A DNA stretch of 43,488 nucleotides from DATAXV01 sp036272915 (GTDB lineage Bacteria > Chloroflexota > Dormibacteria > Dormibacterales > Dormibacteraceae). The stretch lies in contig DATAXV010000176.1 in the NCBI GenBank assembly GCA_036272915.1, positions 1 through 43,488 of the forward strand. The letters run 5' to 3'. Numbering within the stretch: the stretch's first letter is position 1; every line of letters begins with the position of its first letter. This document shows positions 24,950-33,545 of the stretch, piece after piece. The notes beneath the pieces are model-generated. The model saw nothing but the letters and a program-made list of their open reading frames with translations, ran no database searches and was not told where the DNA came from. A program made the position numbers and the translations under genes.

Positions 24950-26245
24950 ATGAGTGATTCGACGCCATCGGGTGGACAGGGGGCCGGGGTGACCGACCTC
25001 CGATTCGAACCGCGTGAGGTGGTCGGGGTCGCCATGCTGGGCGCGGGTGGCCGGGCGCGGAGCCTGCTGCGCAACCTTCTCGCCACCCGCGGCATCCGCG
25101 TCGTCGCCGTCTGCGACGCGGTCGAGGAGAGCGCCAGGAAGGCGGAGGCGCAGATCCGGGAGGTCTCGGAGGAGCCGGTCCGGATCTGCGGCGCGTCCGA
25201 CGGCGAGATCAGGGAGGTTCTGGACCGCGACGACGTCGACCTGGTCATCGTCGGCACCTCGTGGGACGGACACACGCCGCTGGCCGTCGAGGCGATGGAG
25301 CACGGTAAGCACGTCGGCGTCGAGGTCCCTGCCGCGACCACCCTCGACCAGTGCTGGAGTCTGGTCCGGACCTCGGAGCGGACCCGCCGCCACTGCATGA
25401 TGCTGGAGAACTGCTGCTACGGCGACGAGGAGCTGCTGATCCTGAACATGGTCCGCGACGGTGCCTTCGGCGATCTGCTCCACGCCGAGGGCTCGTACAT
25501 CCACGACCTCCGGAGGATGCTGCTCTCCGACGTTGGAGCGGGCCTCTGGCGCCGCTTCCCCCACACCCAGCGGGACGGCAACCTCTACCCCACGCACGGG
25601 CTCGGGCCTGCCGCCAACTGGCTTGAGATCAACCGCGGCGACCGCTTCGAGCGCCTGGTCTCGATGAGCTCGCCCCACCGCGGGCTCGAGGCCTGGCGGG
25701 CGGAGAACGTGCCCGCCGACAGCCCCAAGCAGTCTGAGACCTACGTCTGCGGGGACATGAACACCTCGCTGATCAAGACGGCGAGGGGGCTCACCATCAC
25801 CGTTCAGCACGACGTCGTCAACCCCCTCCCCTACAGCCGTGGCAATGTGCTCATCGGCACCGGGGGGACCTTTCGCGACTCCCCGCCCCGGATCTATCTG
25901 GAGCGGGACGCCAAGGGCTCCGGGGAGACGGGCGGAGAGATGGGCCGCGAGGAGTTCGGCCCCCTGGATCGCTACCGCGAGCGGTACCGGCACCAGCTCT
26001 GGCGGGACGAGGGCAGCCGGGCGCGCGAGGTGGGCGGCCATGGCGGGATGGACTTCATCATGATCAGCCGCCTGATCGACTGTATGCACGCCGGCTCGGC
26101 GCCGGACATGGACGTCTACGACGCCGCGGCGCTGAGCGCCGTCGGGCCGCTGAGCGAGGCCTCGGTCGCCTCGGGAAGCGCCCCGGTCGAGTTCCCCGAC
26201 TTCACCGGCGGCCGCTGGCGCGGGGGGCGCATCAACCTGAGCTGA
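24950..26245 (+). CDS. GH109-like Gfo/Idh/MocA family protein (possible alpha-N-acetylgalactosaminidase)
   Basis: A 431-residue Rossmann-fold protein (GAGGRARS at 31-38; EVPAAT where the family has the EKP-like motif). NCCYGDEELLILNMVRDGAFGDLLHAEGSYIHDLR and NLYPTHGLGPAANW are typical of glycoside hydrolase family 109, in which the YxxH pair (here Y213 and H216) acts in an NAD-dependent glycosidase mechanism. Known members release alpha-GalNAc and are often exported by Tat. This one has no signal peptide, so it should be cytoplasmic and act on imported or internal glycosides. AAAGGAGG precedes the ATG. A strong terminator follows. Simple dehydrogenase activity on a sugar is the main alternative. 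Confidence 0.82.
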   Translation: MSDSTPSGGQGAGVTDLRFEPREVVGVAMLGAGGRARSLLRNLLATRGIRVVAVCDAVEESARKAEAQIREVSEEPVRICGASDGEIREVLDRDDVDLVIVGTSWDGHTPLAVEAMEHGKHVGVEVPAATTLDQCWSLVRTSERTRRHCMMLENCCYGDEELLILNMVRDGAFGDLLHAEGSYIHDLRRMLLSDVGAGLWRRFPHTQRDGNLYPTHGLGPAANWLEINRGDRFERLVSMSSPHRGLEAWRAENVPADSPKQSETYVCGDMNTSLIKTARGLTITVQHDVVNPLPYSRGNVLIGTGGTFRDSPPRIYLERDAKGSGETGGEMGREEFGPLDRYRERYRHQLWRDEGSRAREVGGHGGMDFIMISRLIDCMHAGSAPDMDVYDAAALSAVGPLSEASVASGSAPVEFPDFTGGRWRGGRINLS

Positions 26246-26255
26246 CCGGCACTGA

Positions 26256-26285
26256 GGTGGATGGCGCGGGCAGGCGCCATCCACC
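26256..26285. terminator. Strong bidirectional terminator between GH109-like and VOC genes
   Basis: Perfect 12-bp stem GGTGGATGGCGC/GCGCCATCCACC with a 6-base loop, centred between convergent genes (stops at 26245 and 26301). The flanking U-tract is poor, but the stem is very stable. Confidence 0.75.
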
Positions 26286-26300
26286 CCGACTCGGGGTCGA

Positions 26301-26666
26301 TCAGGCCCAGCAGAGGCAGAAGGGGTGGCCCGCCGGGTCGGCGTAGACCTGGTAGCCCTCGGCCGCCGCGGGATCGTCGGCCGGCCTCAGCAGCCGTGCC
26401 CCGGCCGCGATCGCGTCCTCGTGGGCGGCGCCGAGATCCTCGACCCAGAGGTCGAGGTGGATCTGCTGCTCCGGGCTCCCATCCGGCCAGTCCGGGGCGA
26501 CGTGGTTCGGCGCCAGCTGGACGCCGATCCGCCACTCGCCATCGACCAGCACGCTGTGCCAGTCCTCGTCCGCGTCGACGGTGCCTCCGAGCAGCCGCGC
26601 CCAGAAGCCGCTCTCGGCGGCGAGATCGGCGGCGTCGAAGACGATGATCTGTCGCTTGATCTTCAT
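26301..26666 (-). CDS. VOC-superfamily (glyoxalase-like) protein
   Basis: A 121-residue protein with one pair of the beta-alpha-beta-beta-beta modules of the vicinal oxygen chelate fold. It starts MKIKRQIIVFDAADLAAESGFWARLLGG and contains IHLDLWVEDLGAAHEDAIAAGARLL and the closing YQVYADPAGHPFCLCWA, the common pattern of 'glyoxalase-like domain' proteins. Two halves from a dimer normally make the metal site. Candidate ligands are the His in HLDLWV and a C-terminal acidic residue, which here is not obvious because the protein ends LCWA. GGGAG lies before the ATG. The reaction is unknown. Confidence 0.82.
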   Translation of the reverse strand: MKIKRQIIVFDAADLAAESGFWARLLGGTVDADEDWHSVLVDGEWRIGVQLAPNHVAPDWPDGSPEQQIHLDLWVEDLGAAHEDAIAAGARLLRPADDPAAAEGYQVYADPAGHPFCLCWA

Positions 26667-26684
26667 GGTCAGGCTCCCATTGGT

Positions 26685-26709
26685 CGAACGGTGACGTGCG
26701 CGCCGTTCG
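26685..26709 (-). promoter_or_regulatory. Inverted repeat upstream of VOC gene
   Basis: Arms CGAACGG (26685-26691) and CCGTTCG (26703-26709), seven bases each around 11 bases, about 20 bp upstream of the VOC start. It could be an operator or a leader hairpin; no promoter elements are clear next to it. Confidence 0.3.
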
Positions 26710-26847
26710 TCGAGGCCAGGATGCTAACCGGCATTCCGGACGTATCGCTTCCGCATTGGGCGCTCGGATCGCTCATCGGCGCCCCGCGTCGGTCCGCCTC
26801 CGGCACCGGTGTTCGAGTTCGTCCCCAACAGGCCATCGTGTTCGCGA

Positions 26848-26867
26848 GCGGCCTATCCTTGGGCCGC
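26848..26867 (+). promoter_or_regulatory. Inverted repeat enclosing a -10-like box before glutamate dehydrogenase
   Basis: Arms GCGGCC and GGCCGC flank TATCCTTG; the TATCCT inside fits TANNNT. It lies about 33 bp before the gdh start, which has its own GAGG ribosome site. An operator over the promoter is possible but unproven. Confidence 0.3.
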
Positions 26868-26899
26868 GCACGATCAGGCCCCCTTGAGTTGAGGAATCG

Positions 26900-28192
26900 A
26901 TGAAGAGAACGGCAACAGCCGAACCGGCGGTGAACGAGAACAGGATCGAAGAGGCCGACGAGTGGCGCACCGCCCAGCGGCAGTTCGATCAGGCGGCCGA
27001 CATCGTCGGTCTGGAGCCGGAGCTCCGGATCGTACTGCGCGAGGTCCAGCGCGAGTTCACCTGCCAGTTCCCGGTCAAGATGGACGACGGCCGGGTCGAG
27101 GTCTTCACCGGATATCGCGTCCAGCACAACATCAACCGCGGGCCGGCCAAGGGCGGCATCCGCTACCACCCCGGGGTCTCCCTCAACGAGGTCAAGGCCC
27201 TGGCCATGTGGATGACCTGGAAGTGCGCCGTCGTCAACATCCCCTACGGCGGGGCGAAGGGCGGCGTGGTGCTCGACCCCAGGGTCCTGACCGAGGCTGA
27301 GCTGGAGCGCCTGACACGTCGCTTCGCCACCGAGATCTCGCTCCTGATCGGACCCGACCGCGACATCCCCGCCCCCGACGTCAACACCGACGGCCAGGTC
27401 ATGGCCTGGATCATGGACACCCTCTCCATGCACGCCGGGTACTCGGTGACCGCCGCCGTGACCGGCAAGCCGGTCGAGGTCGGCGGCTCGCTGGGACGGA
27501 TCGAGGCCACCGGTCGCGGCGTCATGCTGTGCACGCTGGCCGCCCTCGAGCACCTGGGCATGGACCGGCGCCGGGCCCGGGTCTCGGTGCAGGGCTTCGG
27601 CAACGTGGGCAGCACCACGGCCCGCCTGCTCCAGGCCCAGGGCTGCCCCATCGTCGCCGTCTCCGATCAGTACGGCGGCATCCACGATCCCAAGGGCCTG
27701 CCGTTGCAGAGCGTCCTCGACCACCTCAAGCGGGAGGGCACGGTGAAGGGCTTCCCCGGCGCCGAGCCGATCTCGAGCCTGGACCCCCTGGCCGTCGACT
27801 GCGACGTCCTGGTCCCGGCCGCTCTCGGCAACCAGCTGACCTCCCGCAACGCCGGGGACGTGAGGGCACGGCTCGTGGTCGAGGGCGCCAACGGCCCGAC
27901 CACCCCCGAGGCCGACGAGATCATGCAGCGCAAGGGCGTGTTCCTGGTCCCCGACATCCTGGCCAACGCCGGCGGCGTGACCGTCAGCTACTTCGAATGG
28001 GTCCAGGATCTGCAGTCGTTCTTCTGGTCCGAGCACGAGGTCAACGAGAAGCTCGGTGCGATCATGAACCGCGCCTTCTCCGAGGTCCTCGCCGTCGCCG
28101 AGGAGCGGAAGCTGCCGATGCGGATGGCGGCCTATGTGAAGGCCGTGGAGCGCGTCGCGGGTGCCACCCGGGAGCGGGGTCTGTATCCCTGA
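26900..28192 (+). CDS. Glutamate dehydrogenase (Glu/Leu/Phe/Val dehydrogenase family)
   Basis: A 430-residue enzyme that interconverts glutamate with 2-oxoglutarate and ammonium, linking nitrogen and carbon metabolism. The substrate domain has NRGPAKGGIRYHP, MTWKCAVVNIPYGGAKGG with the catalytic Lys120, and DIPAPDVNT with the catalytic Asp. The coenzyme domain has VQGFGNVGSTTARLL and later EGANGPTTPEAD and ANAGGVTVSYFEWVQ. The last pattern (SYFEW) is typical of this hexameric 420-430-residue class. A GAGG precedes the ATG. NAD versus NADP preference cannot be read reliably. No partner gene is nearby. Confidence 0.95.
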   Translation: MKRTATAEPAVNENRIEEADEWRTAQRQFDQAADIVGLEPELRIVLREVQREFTCQFPVKMDDGRVEVFTGYRVQHNINRGPAKGGIRYHPGVSLNEVKALAMWMTWKCAVVNIPYGGAKGGVVLDPRVLTEAELERLTRRFATEISLLIGPDRDIPAPDVNTDGQVMAWIMDTLSMHAGYSVTAAVTGKPVEVGGSLGRIEATGRGVMLCTLAALEHLGMDRRRARVSVQGFGNVGSTTARLLQAQGCPIVAVSDQYGGIHDPKGLPLQSVLDHLKREGTVKGFPGAEPISSLDPLAVDCDVLVPAALGNQLTSRNAGDVRARLVVEGANGPTTPEADEIMQRKGVFLVPDILANAGGVTVSYFEWVQDLQSFFWSEHEVNEKLGAIMNRAFSEVLAVAEERKLPMRMAAYVKAVERVAGATRERGLYP

Positions 28193-28248
28193 TCCCGCCC
28201 GCTCGGGGCGATTCGCCCGGCGAGGTGGCGCACGTACGAAACCGGCCG

Positions 28249-28254
28249 TAAGGT
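28249..28254 (+). promoter_or_regulatory. -10-like box before the MFS leader ORF
   Basis: TAAGGT, 11 bases before the ATG of the 11-codon ORF at 28266. Transcription would begin only a few bases before that codon. Confidence 0.35.
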
Positions 28255-28265
28255 TGAGCGCGGAC

Positions 28266-28301
28266 ATGACGAACCCTGGGCGTTGCCGCCAGCATGGGTA
28301 G
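28266..28301 (+). CDS. Possible 11-codon upstream ORF overlapping the MFS start
   Basis: A short frame (MTNPGRCRQHG, stop TAG at 28299-28301) whose end overlaps the ATG of the MFS transporter gene (28294) in another frame. It begins soon after a TAAGGT box, and no ribosome site precedes the MFS ATG. Ribosomes ending the short ORF could re-start on the transporter, or stalling could regulate it. It might be only chance. Confidence 0.3.
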   Translation: MTNPGRCRQHG

Positions 28302-29730
28302 GCGGACGTTGGAGCGACGCCCGGTGCCGCCGCTGGCGCCCCCGGCCCGGGCTGCGCGCCTGGTCGAGAGGCCCCCGACCAGGAGCGAGAGGGCCCGGCT
28401 GAGCACCGTCATCGCGGCCACCTTCCTGCTCCGCCTGGCCTCCCGGATCAGCTTCACCATCCTCGGCTTCTACCTGGGCCAGCGCATCGCGTCGACGGCC
28501 GCCATCGCCCTCGTCCTCGAGGCCTTCTACCTCTCCGAGCTGGTGGTGTCGCTCGCGTCCGGAGGTCTCTCCGACCGCTTCGGCCGGCGCTTCTTCCTGC
28601 TGCTGTCACCGGTCATGGCCGGCTGCGCCGGTGTGGTCTTCTTCACCGTCGCCCACCTGCTCCCGGACTCCCGCCAGATCACGCACGGCGGCTGGGCGGT
28701 CCTGATCGTGGCCGTGCTCATGGGCCGGCTGCTGGAGGGCGCGGCCAGCGGCGCCAACGTGCCCGCCACGCTCTCCTACCTCACCGACGTGACCGCGGGG
28801 TCGCCGCGATGGCGCACCCGTGCCGTGACCGCCTTCCAGATGGCGACCGTCGCCGGGCTCGTCGTCGCCATCCCGCTGGGCGGTCGCATCAGCGCCTCCC
28901 TCAACGCCTGGGGCTTCAGTGTGGTCGTCCTCATCTACCTGATCGTCCTGATCTCGCTGGCGCTGGGCACGCGTGGGATGAAGGCGCCGGTCAACGCCCG
29001 GGTCAGGCCGCTCCTGGCCTCGATCTTCGACAGCCTCGGCGTGCTCCGCCACCGGCAGGTCGCCACCTTCCTGCCCGCGTGGCTCTCGATCAACGGCGTG
29101 CTCGGCGCCTGGATCGTGCTCGGCGTGCTGACGCTGGCCCACAAGCATGCCCGCGAGCTCCACCCGCACCAGCTCATGTACGGGACCTTCACCCGCACCG
29201 GCGCCTCCCTCGACGTGGGCGTGATCGCGCTCTTCTTCGTCTTCGGGATGGCCGGATGGATCTGGCTGATCGGGGAGCTCCGGCGCACCACCGTGATGCT
29301 GGTCGGGATGGTCGGGCTGGGCATCGCCATGCTCGCCCTGGCCATCCTCAACGGCCTGGCCGACCGGCCTCGCGACCTCAGTGGAGGCTCGGAGGTCATG
29401 GCCGTCGTGCTGCTCGCCATCACCCTGATCGGCGTGCTCATCCTCAGCGGCTTCACGCCGGCGGCACTGACCCAGCTCAGCGCCGCCGCCGAGGCCGTCA
29501 CCGGCCGCAGCGGCGCCGTCATGGGTCTCTACTCCCTGGCCCTCGCCATCGGCCAGCTCGCCGGGTCGGCCATCGCCGGGGTCTTCGTCGACCGGTTCGG
29601 CTTCTACGGCCTGGTGCTCTTCTCCGCGATCCTGGGCGTTCTCTGCGTGGTCTCGGTGCTCACCGTGCGCCGCCGCGGGGACGATCTCATCCCGGCCACC
29701 GGGCCGGGGGTGATGCCTACCAGCCCCTAG
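28294..29730 (+). CDS. MFS transporter
   Basis: A 478-residue major facilitator with about 11-12 membrane spans. A 35-residue basic, Pro/Arg-rich N-terminus precedes the first span (STVIAATFLLRLASRISFTILGF). The MFS motif A is clear in the loop after span 2: GGLSDRFGRRFFLL. A second motif-A-like loop occurs near GVFVDRFGFYG in the C-terminal half. Substrate is not evident; the family includes drug and metabolite exporters. There is no ribosome site at the ATG. The gene overlaps the convergent MBL hydrolase by 14 bp. Confidence 0.85.
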   Translation: MGRRTLERRPVPPLAPPARAARLVERPPTRSERARLSTVIAATFLLRLASRISFTILGFYLGQRIASTAAIALVLEAFYLSELVVSLASGGLSDRFGRRFFLLLSPVMAGCAGVVFFTVAHLLPDSRQITHGGWAVLIVAVLMGRLLEGAASGANVPATLSYLTDVTAGSPRWRTRAVTAFQMATVAGLVVAIPLGGRISASLNAWGFSVVVLIYLIVLISLALGTRGMKAPVNARVRPLLASIFDSLGVLRHRQVATFLPAWLSINGVLGAWIVLGVLTLAHKHARELHPHQLMYGTFTRTGASLDVGVIALFFVFGMAGWIWLIGELRRTTVMLVGMVGLGIAMLALAILNGLADRPRDLSGGSEVMAVVLLAITLIGVLILSGFTPAALTQLSAAAEAVTGRSGAVMGLYSLALAIGQLAGSAIAGVFVDRFGFYGLVLFSAILGVLCVVSVLTVRRRGDDLIPATGPGVMPTSP

Positions 29731-30373
29731 CCCGCCACTCGCCCAGGTGGGGACGCTCCCGGCCCAGGGTGGTGTCGTCGCCGTGACCGGGGTAGACCCA
29801 GGTCTCGTCGGGCAGCCGGTCGAAGACCTTGGTCTCGAGCGCGGTCATGATCGTGTCGAAGTCCTCGGGGTTGCTGGTTCCTCCCGGACCGCCGGGGAAG
29901 AGCGCGTCGGTGGCGAACAGGTGCGGCGACCCCTCCGGGTCGCGGTAGAGCAGCGCGATCAGGCCCGGCGAATGACCGGGGAGGTGCAGCACCTCCAGCT
30001 CGGCCTCTCCGACGTTCACGGTGTCGCCGTCGTCGAGGAGGAAGTCCGGGGTGAGGGGAAGGACGACGGCGTCGACCGGATGGGCGGCGGTGCGGGCGCC
30101 GGTGGCGCGGACGACGTCGGTCAGCGCCTGCCAGTGGTCCTTGTGGGCATGGGTGGTGACGAGGGTCTTCAGGCCGCCGTCGCCGATGACCTCGAGCAGC
30201 CGGGGGGCGTCGGTGGGGGCGTCGATCAGCAGCTGCTCGCCGGTGCGCGTGCAGCGCAGCAGGTAGGCGTCGTTATCCATCGACCCGACCGCGACCTTGG
30301 TGATGACCAGGCCGGCCAGCTCGCGGGTCGCGGCGGCGCCTCCGGCTTCAACATGTCCGCTGTAGTCGCTCAT
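29717..30373 (-). CDS. MBL-fold metallo-hydrolase (glyoxalase-II-like)
   Basis: A 218-residue metallo-beta-lactamase-fold hydrolase. The metal-binding motif is THAHKDHW (H75, H77, D79, H80), followed by HLPGHSPG, the FATDALFPGG aspartate and the final YPGHGDD histidine, all in normal order. Length and motifs fit glyoxalase-II-like thioesterases; the exact substrate is unknown. GGGGAG lies before the ATG. Its last 14 bp overlap the end of the convergent MFS gene. The aldo/keto reductase gene starts divergently about 90 bp away; both types of enzyme can act on reactive carbonyls, but that link is conjecture. Confidence 0.88.
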   Translation of the reverse strand: MSDYSGHVEAGGAAATRELAGLVITKVAVGSMDNDAYLLRCTRTGEQLLIDAPTDAPRLLEVIGDGGLKTLVTTHAHKDHWQALTDVVRATGARTAAHPVDAVVLPLTPDFLLDDGDTVNVGEAELEVLHLPGHSPGLIALLYRDPEGSPHLFATDALFPGGPGGTSNPEDFDTIMTALETKVFDRLPDETWVYPGHGDDTTLGRERPHLGEWRARGW

Positions 30374-30463
30374 CGCTCCCCATCATCGCTCACGACCCGC
30401 GGCCGACGGCCTGAGCCGGACGTCTTGCACCGGGCCGGATCGCGGTTCTGGCATGGTTGGCCC

Positions 30464-31435
30464 ATGGAGTACACGCATCTCGGTCGTTCCGGCCTGACCG
30501 TCAGCCGCCTGTGCCTCGGCACCATGAACTTCGGGCCTCTGACCAGCGAGGCCGACTCCCACTCGATCATGGAATCGGCCCACGAGCAGGGCATCAACTT
30601 CTTCGACACCGCCAACCGCTACGGGCGCACCCTCGGCGTCGGTGCCACCGAGCAGATCCTCGGCCGCTGGTTCGCCAAGGGCGGCGGCCGGCGGGAGCGC
30701 ACCGTCCTCGCCACCAAGCTCTTCGGCGCCATGGGCGACTGGCCCAACGAGGGCAGGCTCTCGGCCCTGAACATCAGGCGAGCGCTGGACGCGAGCCTGA
30801 AGCGGCTCCAGACCGACTACATCGACCTCTACCAGTTCCACCACGTCGACCGCGAGACCCCGTGGGAGGAGATCTGGCAGGCGATCGAGGTCGCCGTCGC
30901 CCAGGGCAAGATCCTCTACGTCGGCAGCAGCAACTTCGCCGGCTGGCATCTGGCCCGGGCGCAGGCGGCGGCCGCGAAGCGGAACTTCACCGGCCTGGTC
31001 AGCGAGCAGTCCATCTACAACCTGGCCACCCGCTGGATCGAGCTCGAGGTCCTTCCCGCAGCTCGCGAGTACGGCATCGGGGTCATCCCCTGGTCGCCGC
31101 TGGAGGGAGGCCTGCTCGGTGGAGTGCTGCGCAAGGAACGCGAGGGCAAGCGGCGGCTGGAGGGACGCGCCGCCGACGCGGTCGCCCGAAACCGGGCCCA
31201 GATCGAAGCCTACGAGGACTACTGCGCCGAACTCGGCCACGAGCCTGGCGACGTGGCCCTGGCCTGGCTCCGGCACCAGCCCGGCGTCACCGCGCCGATC
31301 GTCGGTCCCCGCACCCAGGAGCACCTCGACTCGGCGGTTCGGTCGCTGAGCGTGCATCTCGACGAGGCTGCACTGGCCCGCCTCGACGAGATCTTCCCCG
31401 GCTACAAGACGGCCCCCGAGCACTACGCCTGGTAG
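30464..31435 (+). CDS. Aldo/keto reductase
   Basis: A 323-residue NADPH-dependent (beta/alpha)8 oxidoreductase. All four catalytic residues are visible: Asp48 and Tyr53 in FFDTANRYG, Lys85 in VLATKLFG, and a His in LYQFHHVDRETP (126-127). SNFAGWHLARA and PIVGPRTQEHLDSAV are the normal later cofactor motifs. It resembles the YghZ/tas-like branch that reduces aldehydes and ketones. The ATG has no ribosome site; a CATGGT box with upstream TG lies six bases before it, a weak sign of leaderless transcription. A strong terminator follows. Confidence 0.92.
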   Translation: MEYTHLGRSGLTVSRLCLGTMNFGPLTSEADSHSIMESAHEQGINFFDTANRYGRTLGVGATEQILGRWFAKGGGRRERTVLATKLFGAMGDWPNEGRLSALNIRRALDASLKRLQTDYIDLYQFHHVDRETPWEEIWQAIEVAVAQGKILYVGSSNFAGWHLARAQAAAAKRNFTGLVSEQSIYNLATRWIELEVLPAAREYGIGVIPWSPLEGGLLGGVLRKEREGKRRLEGRAADAVARNRAQIEAYEDYCAELGHEPGDVALAWLRHQPGVTAPIVGPRTQEHLDSAVRSLSVHLDEAALARLDEIFPGYKTAPEHYAW

Positions 31436-31456
31436 CTTGGCGCCCGCCTGCGCGAC

Positions 31457-31493
31457 CCAGGGCCCGGTGTGTGAGCCGGGCCCTGGTCGTTTT
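31457..31493 (+). terminator. Intrinsic terminator after aldo/keto reductase
   Basis: Perfect 11-bp stem CCAGGGCCCGG/CCGGGCCCTGG, eight-base loop, then TCGTTTT. This is the most complete rho-independent terminator in the window. The remaining 31494-31719 contains no recognisable gene, only a small palindrome around 31645-31660. Confidence 0.85.
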
Positions 31494-31719
31494 GGCCTTC
31501 ACCTCGCCGTAGATACCCACGATCGCGAGCAAGAGCCCCGCGCCGAAGCGCTGATGCTGAGCTCCTGAGGGAGATCCGAGGCGATGTCTGAGCATCTCCT
31601 CGGGTGATCGAGGACCTCGTCGATGCCAGGCTGGGCACCGAAGCGCCGGCGAACGCCGGCACGGCCTTCCCCGCCAGGCCCACCGGTCAGGCACCTGCCC
31701 GAGGAGGTGGTGGCGCGGG

Positions 31720-32580
31720 TCAGAGATCGCGGCGCTGGACGCTCCAGAGGCTGAGCCCGACGATCGCGACGACCCAGACCACGGACCAGACCAGCATCGC
31801 CGGCGGCACCGGCGTCAGGACCGTGAAGGGGTTCGCCCCGAGATCCCGATTCTGCGAGGCGGCGGCCACGATCGCCGCCGGCTCCATCGCGTAGATGGCG
31901 CCCCGCCAGAGGGCGTCGACGGGCATCAGCAGCCGGACGGCCAGACCCAGATTCTCCAGCGCCACGTTGGATATGACCTGGCCGACCGCGGCCAGCACTC
32001 CGGTGAGCCAGGCGATGAACCAGGCGGCGATGGCGATCAGCCCTCCGGTCATGCCGGAGAGGCGCGTCGAGAGGCAGAGAGCCAGGGACATCAGGACCAG
32101 GCCCTCGGCGGCGATGAAGAGGACCAGCTGCGCCGGGTGCGGGGGCAGGTATCCGACCGTGATGTCGACCACGGCCAGCTCCAGCGCCGAGGACCCCGCG
32201 GCGTAGGCGATCACCAGCACCGCCAGCCCCGCCCACCTGCCCAGCACGTACTGGGCGCGCAGGACCGGCCGGGCCAGCATCGCCGTCGTCAGATGCGATT
32301 CGATGTCGCCGGAGATGGCCGGCGACGCGGTCAGCGCCGAGCTCAGGGCCAGGACCCCGGAGAAGAGGAAGGCGACCAGGATCAGGAGCTGCGAGGCGAC
32401 CGTGCGCACCTCGACCGTGCTCAGCTGCTGGCCGCCGCTGAGGGCCGGGGCGGTTATGCGCGAGAAGCCCCAGCCGGTGAAGCCGCACACCACCACGGTG
32501 AGCAGGACCAGGGCCAGGAGGAGGCGCCGGCGAGAGGCCTCGACCAGCGTCAGGCGGGCGAAGGTCAGGATCGGTCTCAT
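31720..32580 (-). CDS. ABC-2 type permease
   Basis: A 286-residue membrane protein with about six spans (LLLALVLLTVVVCGFTGWGF, LLILVAFLFSGVLALSSAL, LVLFIAAEGLVLMSLALCL and others). After span 2 comes ASPAISGDIESHLTTAMLARPVLRAQYVLGRW, the usual coupling-helix region of ABC-2 subunits that work with CcmA/NatA-like ATPases. It overlaps the ATPase stop by four bases (ATGA) and is the last gene of a six-gene operon with a sigma/anti-sigma pair. Cargo unknown; efflux of a toxic lipid or peptide would fit a stress regulon. Confidence 0.85.
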   Translation of the reverse strand: MRPILTFARLTLVEASRRRLLLALVLLTVVVCGFTGWGFSRITAPALSGGQQLSTVEVRTVASQLLILVAFLFSGVLALSSALTASPAISGDIESHLTTAMLARPVLRAQYVLGRWAGLAVLVIAYAAGSSALELAVVDITVGYLPPHPAQLVLFIAAEGLVLMSLALCLSTRLSGMTGGLIAIAAWFIAWLTGVLAAVGQVISNVALENLGLAVRLLMPVDALWRGAIYAMEPAAIVAAASQNRDLGANPFTVLTPVPPAMLVWSVVWVVAIVGLSLWSVQRRDL

Positions 32581-33530
32581 TCCCCCGGCTCCGCGCGCAA
32601 GAGCTCCAGGAAGCGATCCTCGAGTGTCCGCACTCTCGGCTCGACCGCGTAGACGCGCCCCCCCATGCCCACCACCTCGGCGACCACGTCGGGCACCGAC
32701 TCCGGCTCCAGCCGGAGAAGCCGCATCCATTCGCCGTCGTCCTGCATCTCGCCGAAGTGGGACAGCGAGTGGCGCTGCTGTGGCGTCAGGCCGGCAACGC
32801 GGAAGCGGCAGGCGTGCCCGCCGAGCAGCTCGTCCAGGGTCCCGGTCGCGATCACGCGGCCGTGGTCGACCATGGCCACTCGGTCGCAGACCATCTCCAC
32901 CTCGGTCAGCAGGTGGGAGTTGAGGAACACGGCGGCGCCGCGTTCGCGGACGATGTGGATGATCTCGCGCACGTCGTGGCGCCCGATCGGGTCCAGGGCG
33001 CTGGTCGGCTCGTCGAGCAGGACCAGCTCAGGGGAGCCGAGCAGGGCGGCGCCGAGGCCGAGCCGCTGCTGCATGCCCTTGGAGTACTCGCGGACCTTGT
33101 CGTCGGCACGAGCGCCGAGGCCGGAGGTGTGCAGGGAGAGGTCGATCTCCTCCTTCCAGCCGGCGCGGGGCAATCCCATCAGCTCGCAGTGGAGGGCCAG
33201 CACCTCGCGGCCGGAGAGCCAGGGCTGGTAGCGGAACAGCTCGGGCAGGTAGCCGACGCGCCGGCGGCCCTCGACCGACCCGACCGGGTGGCCCAGCAAC
33301 CATCCCTCGCCGGAGGTGGGCGGGACCAGGCCGAGCAGGAGCTTGACCGCCGTCGTCTTGCCGGCGCCGTTGGGCCCCAGGAACCCGAACACCTCGCCCC
33401 TGGGCACGGTCATGGAGAGGCCTGCCAGGGCCACCGTCCGTCCGTAACGCTTGGCCAGCTCGACGGTGTGGATGGCGGGAGAGGCGGCGGCCGCCTGGGC
33501 CGCCGCCTGTTGCTGAAGCAGGTCTACCAC
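32577..33530 (-). CDS. ABC transporter ATPase (CcmA/NatA type)
   Basis: A 317-residue single ATPase. Walker A is GPNGAGKTT (52-60), signature YSKGMQQRLGLGAALLGSP, Walker B LVLLDEPTSALDP and H-loop FLNSHLLTEVEMV. The YSKGMQQR signature is common in exporters for bacteriocins, sodium or lipids. An unusual Gln/Ala-rich tail of about 17 residues (LLQQQAAAQAAAASPA) precedes the domain. The start is GTG at 33530, 15 bp after the anti-sigma stop, with no ribosome site, which suggests translational coupling. An internal start after the Ala tail is conceivable. Confidence 0.9.
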   Translation of the reverse strand: MVDLLQQQAAAQAAAASPAIHTVELAKRYGRTVALAGLSMTVPRGEVFGFLGPNGAGKTTAVKLLLGLVPPTSGEGWLLGHPVGSVEGRRRVGYLPELFRYQPWLSGREVLALHCELMGLPRAGWKEEIDLSLHTSGLGARADDKVREYSKGMQQRLGLGAALLGSPELVLLDEPTSALDPIGRHDVREIIHIVRERGAAVFLNSHLLTEVEMVCDRVAMVDHGRVIATGTLDELLGGHACRFRVAGLTPQQRHSLSHFGEMQDDGEWMRLLRLEPESVPDVVAEVVGMGGRVYAVEPRVRTLEDRFLELLRAEPGE

Positions 33531-33545
33531 GGTGACCCGGTCAGC

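Noticed and set aside
31287..31694. Minus-strand frame with a hydrophobic stretch near FGAGLLLAIVGIYGEV
   Set aside because: It runs through the strong terminator and into the aldo/keto reductase gene, has no ribosome site and no recognisable homology.
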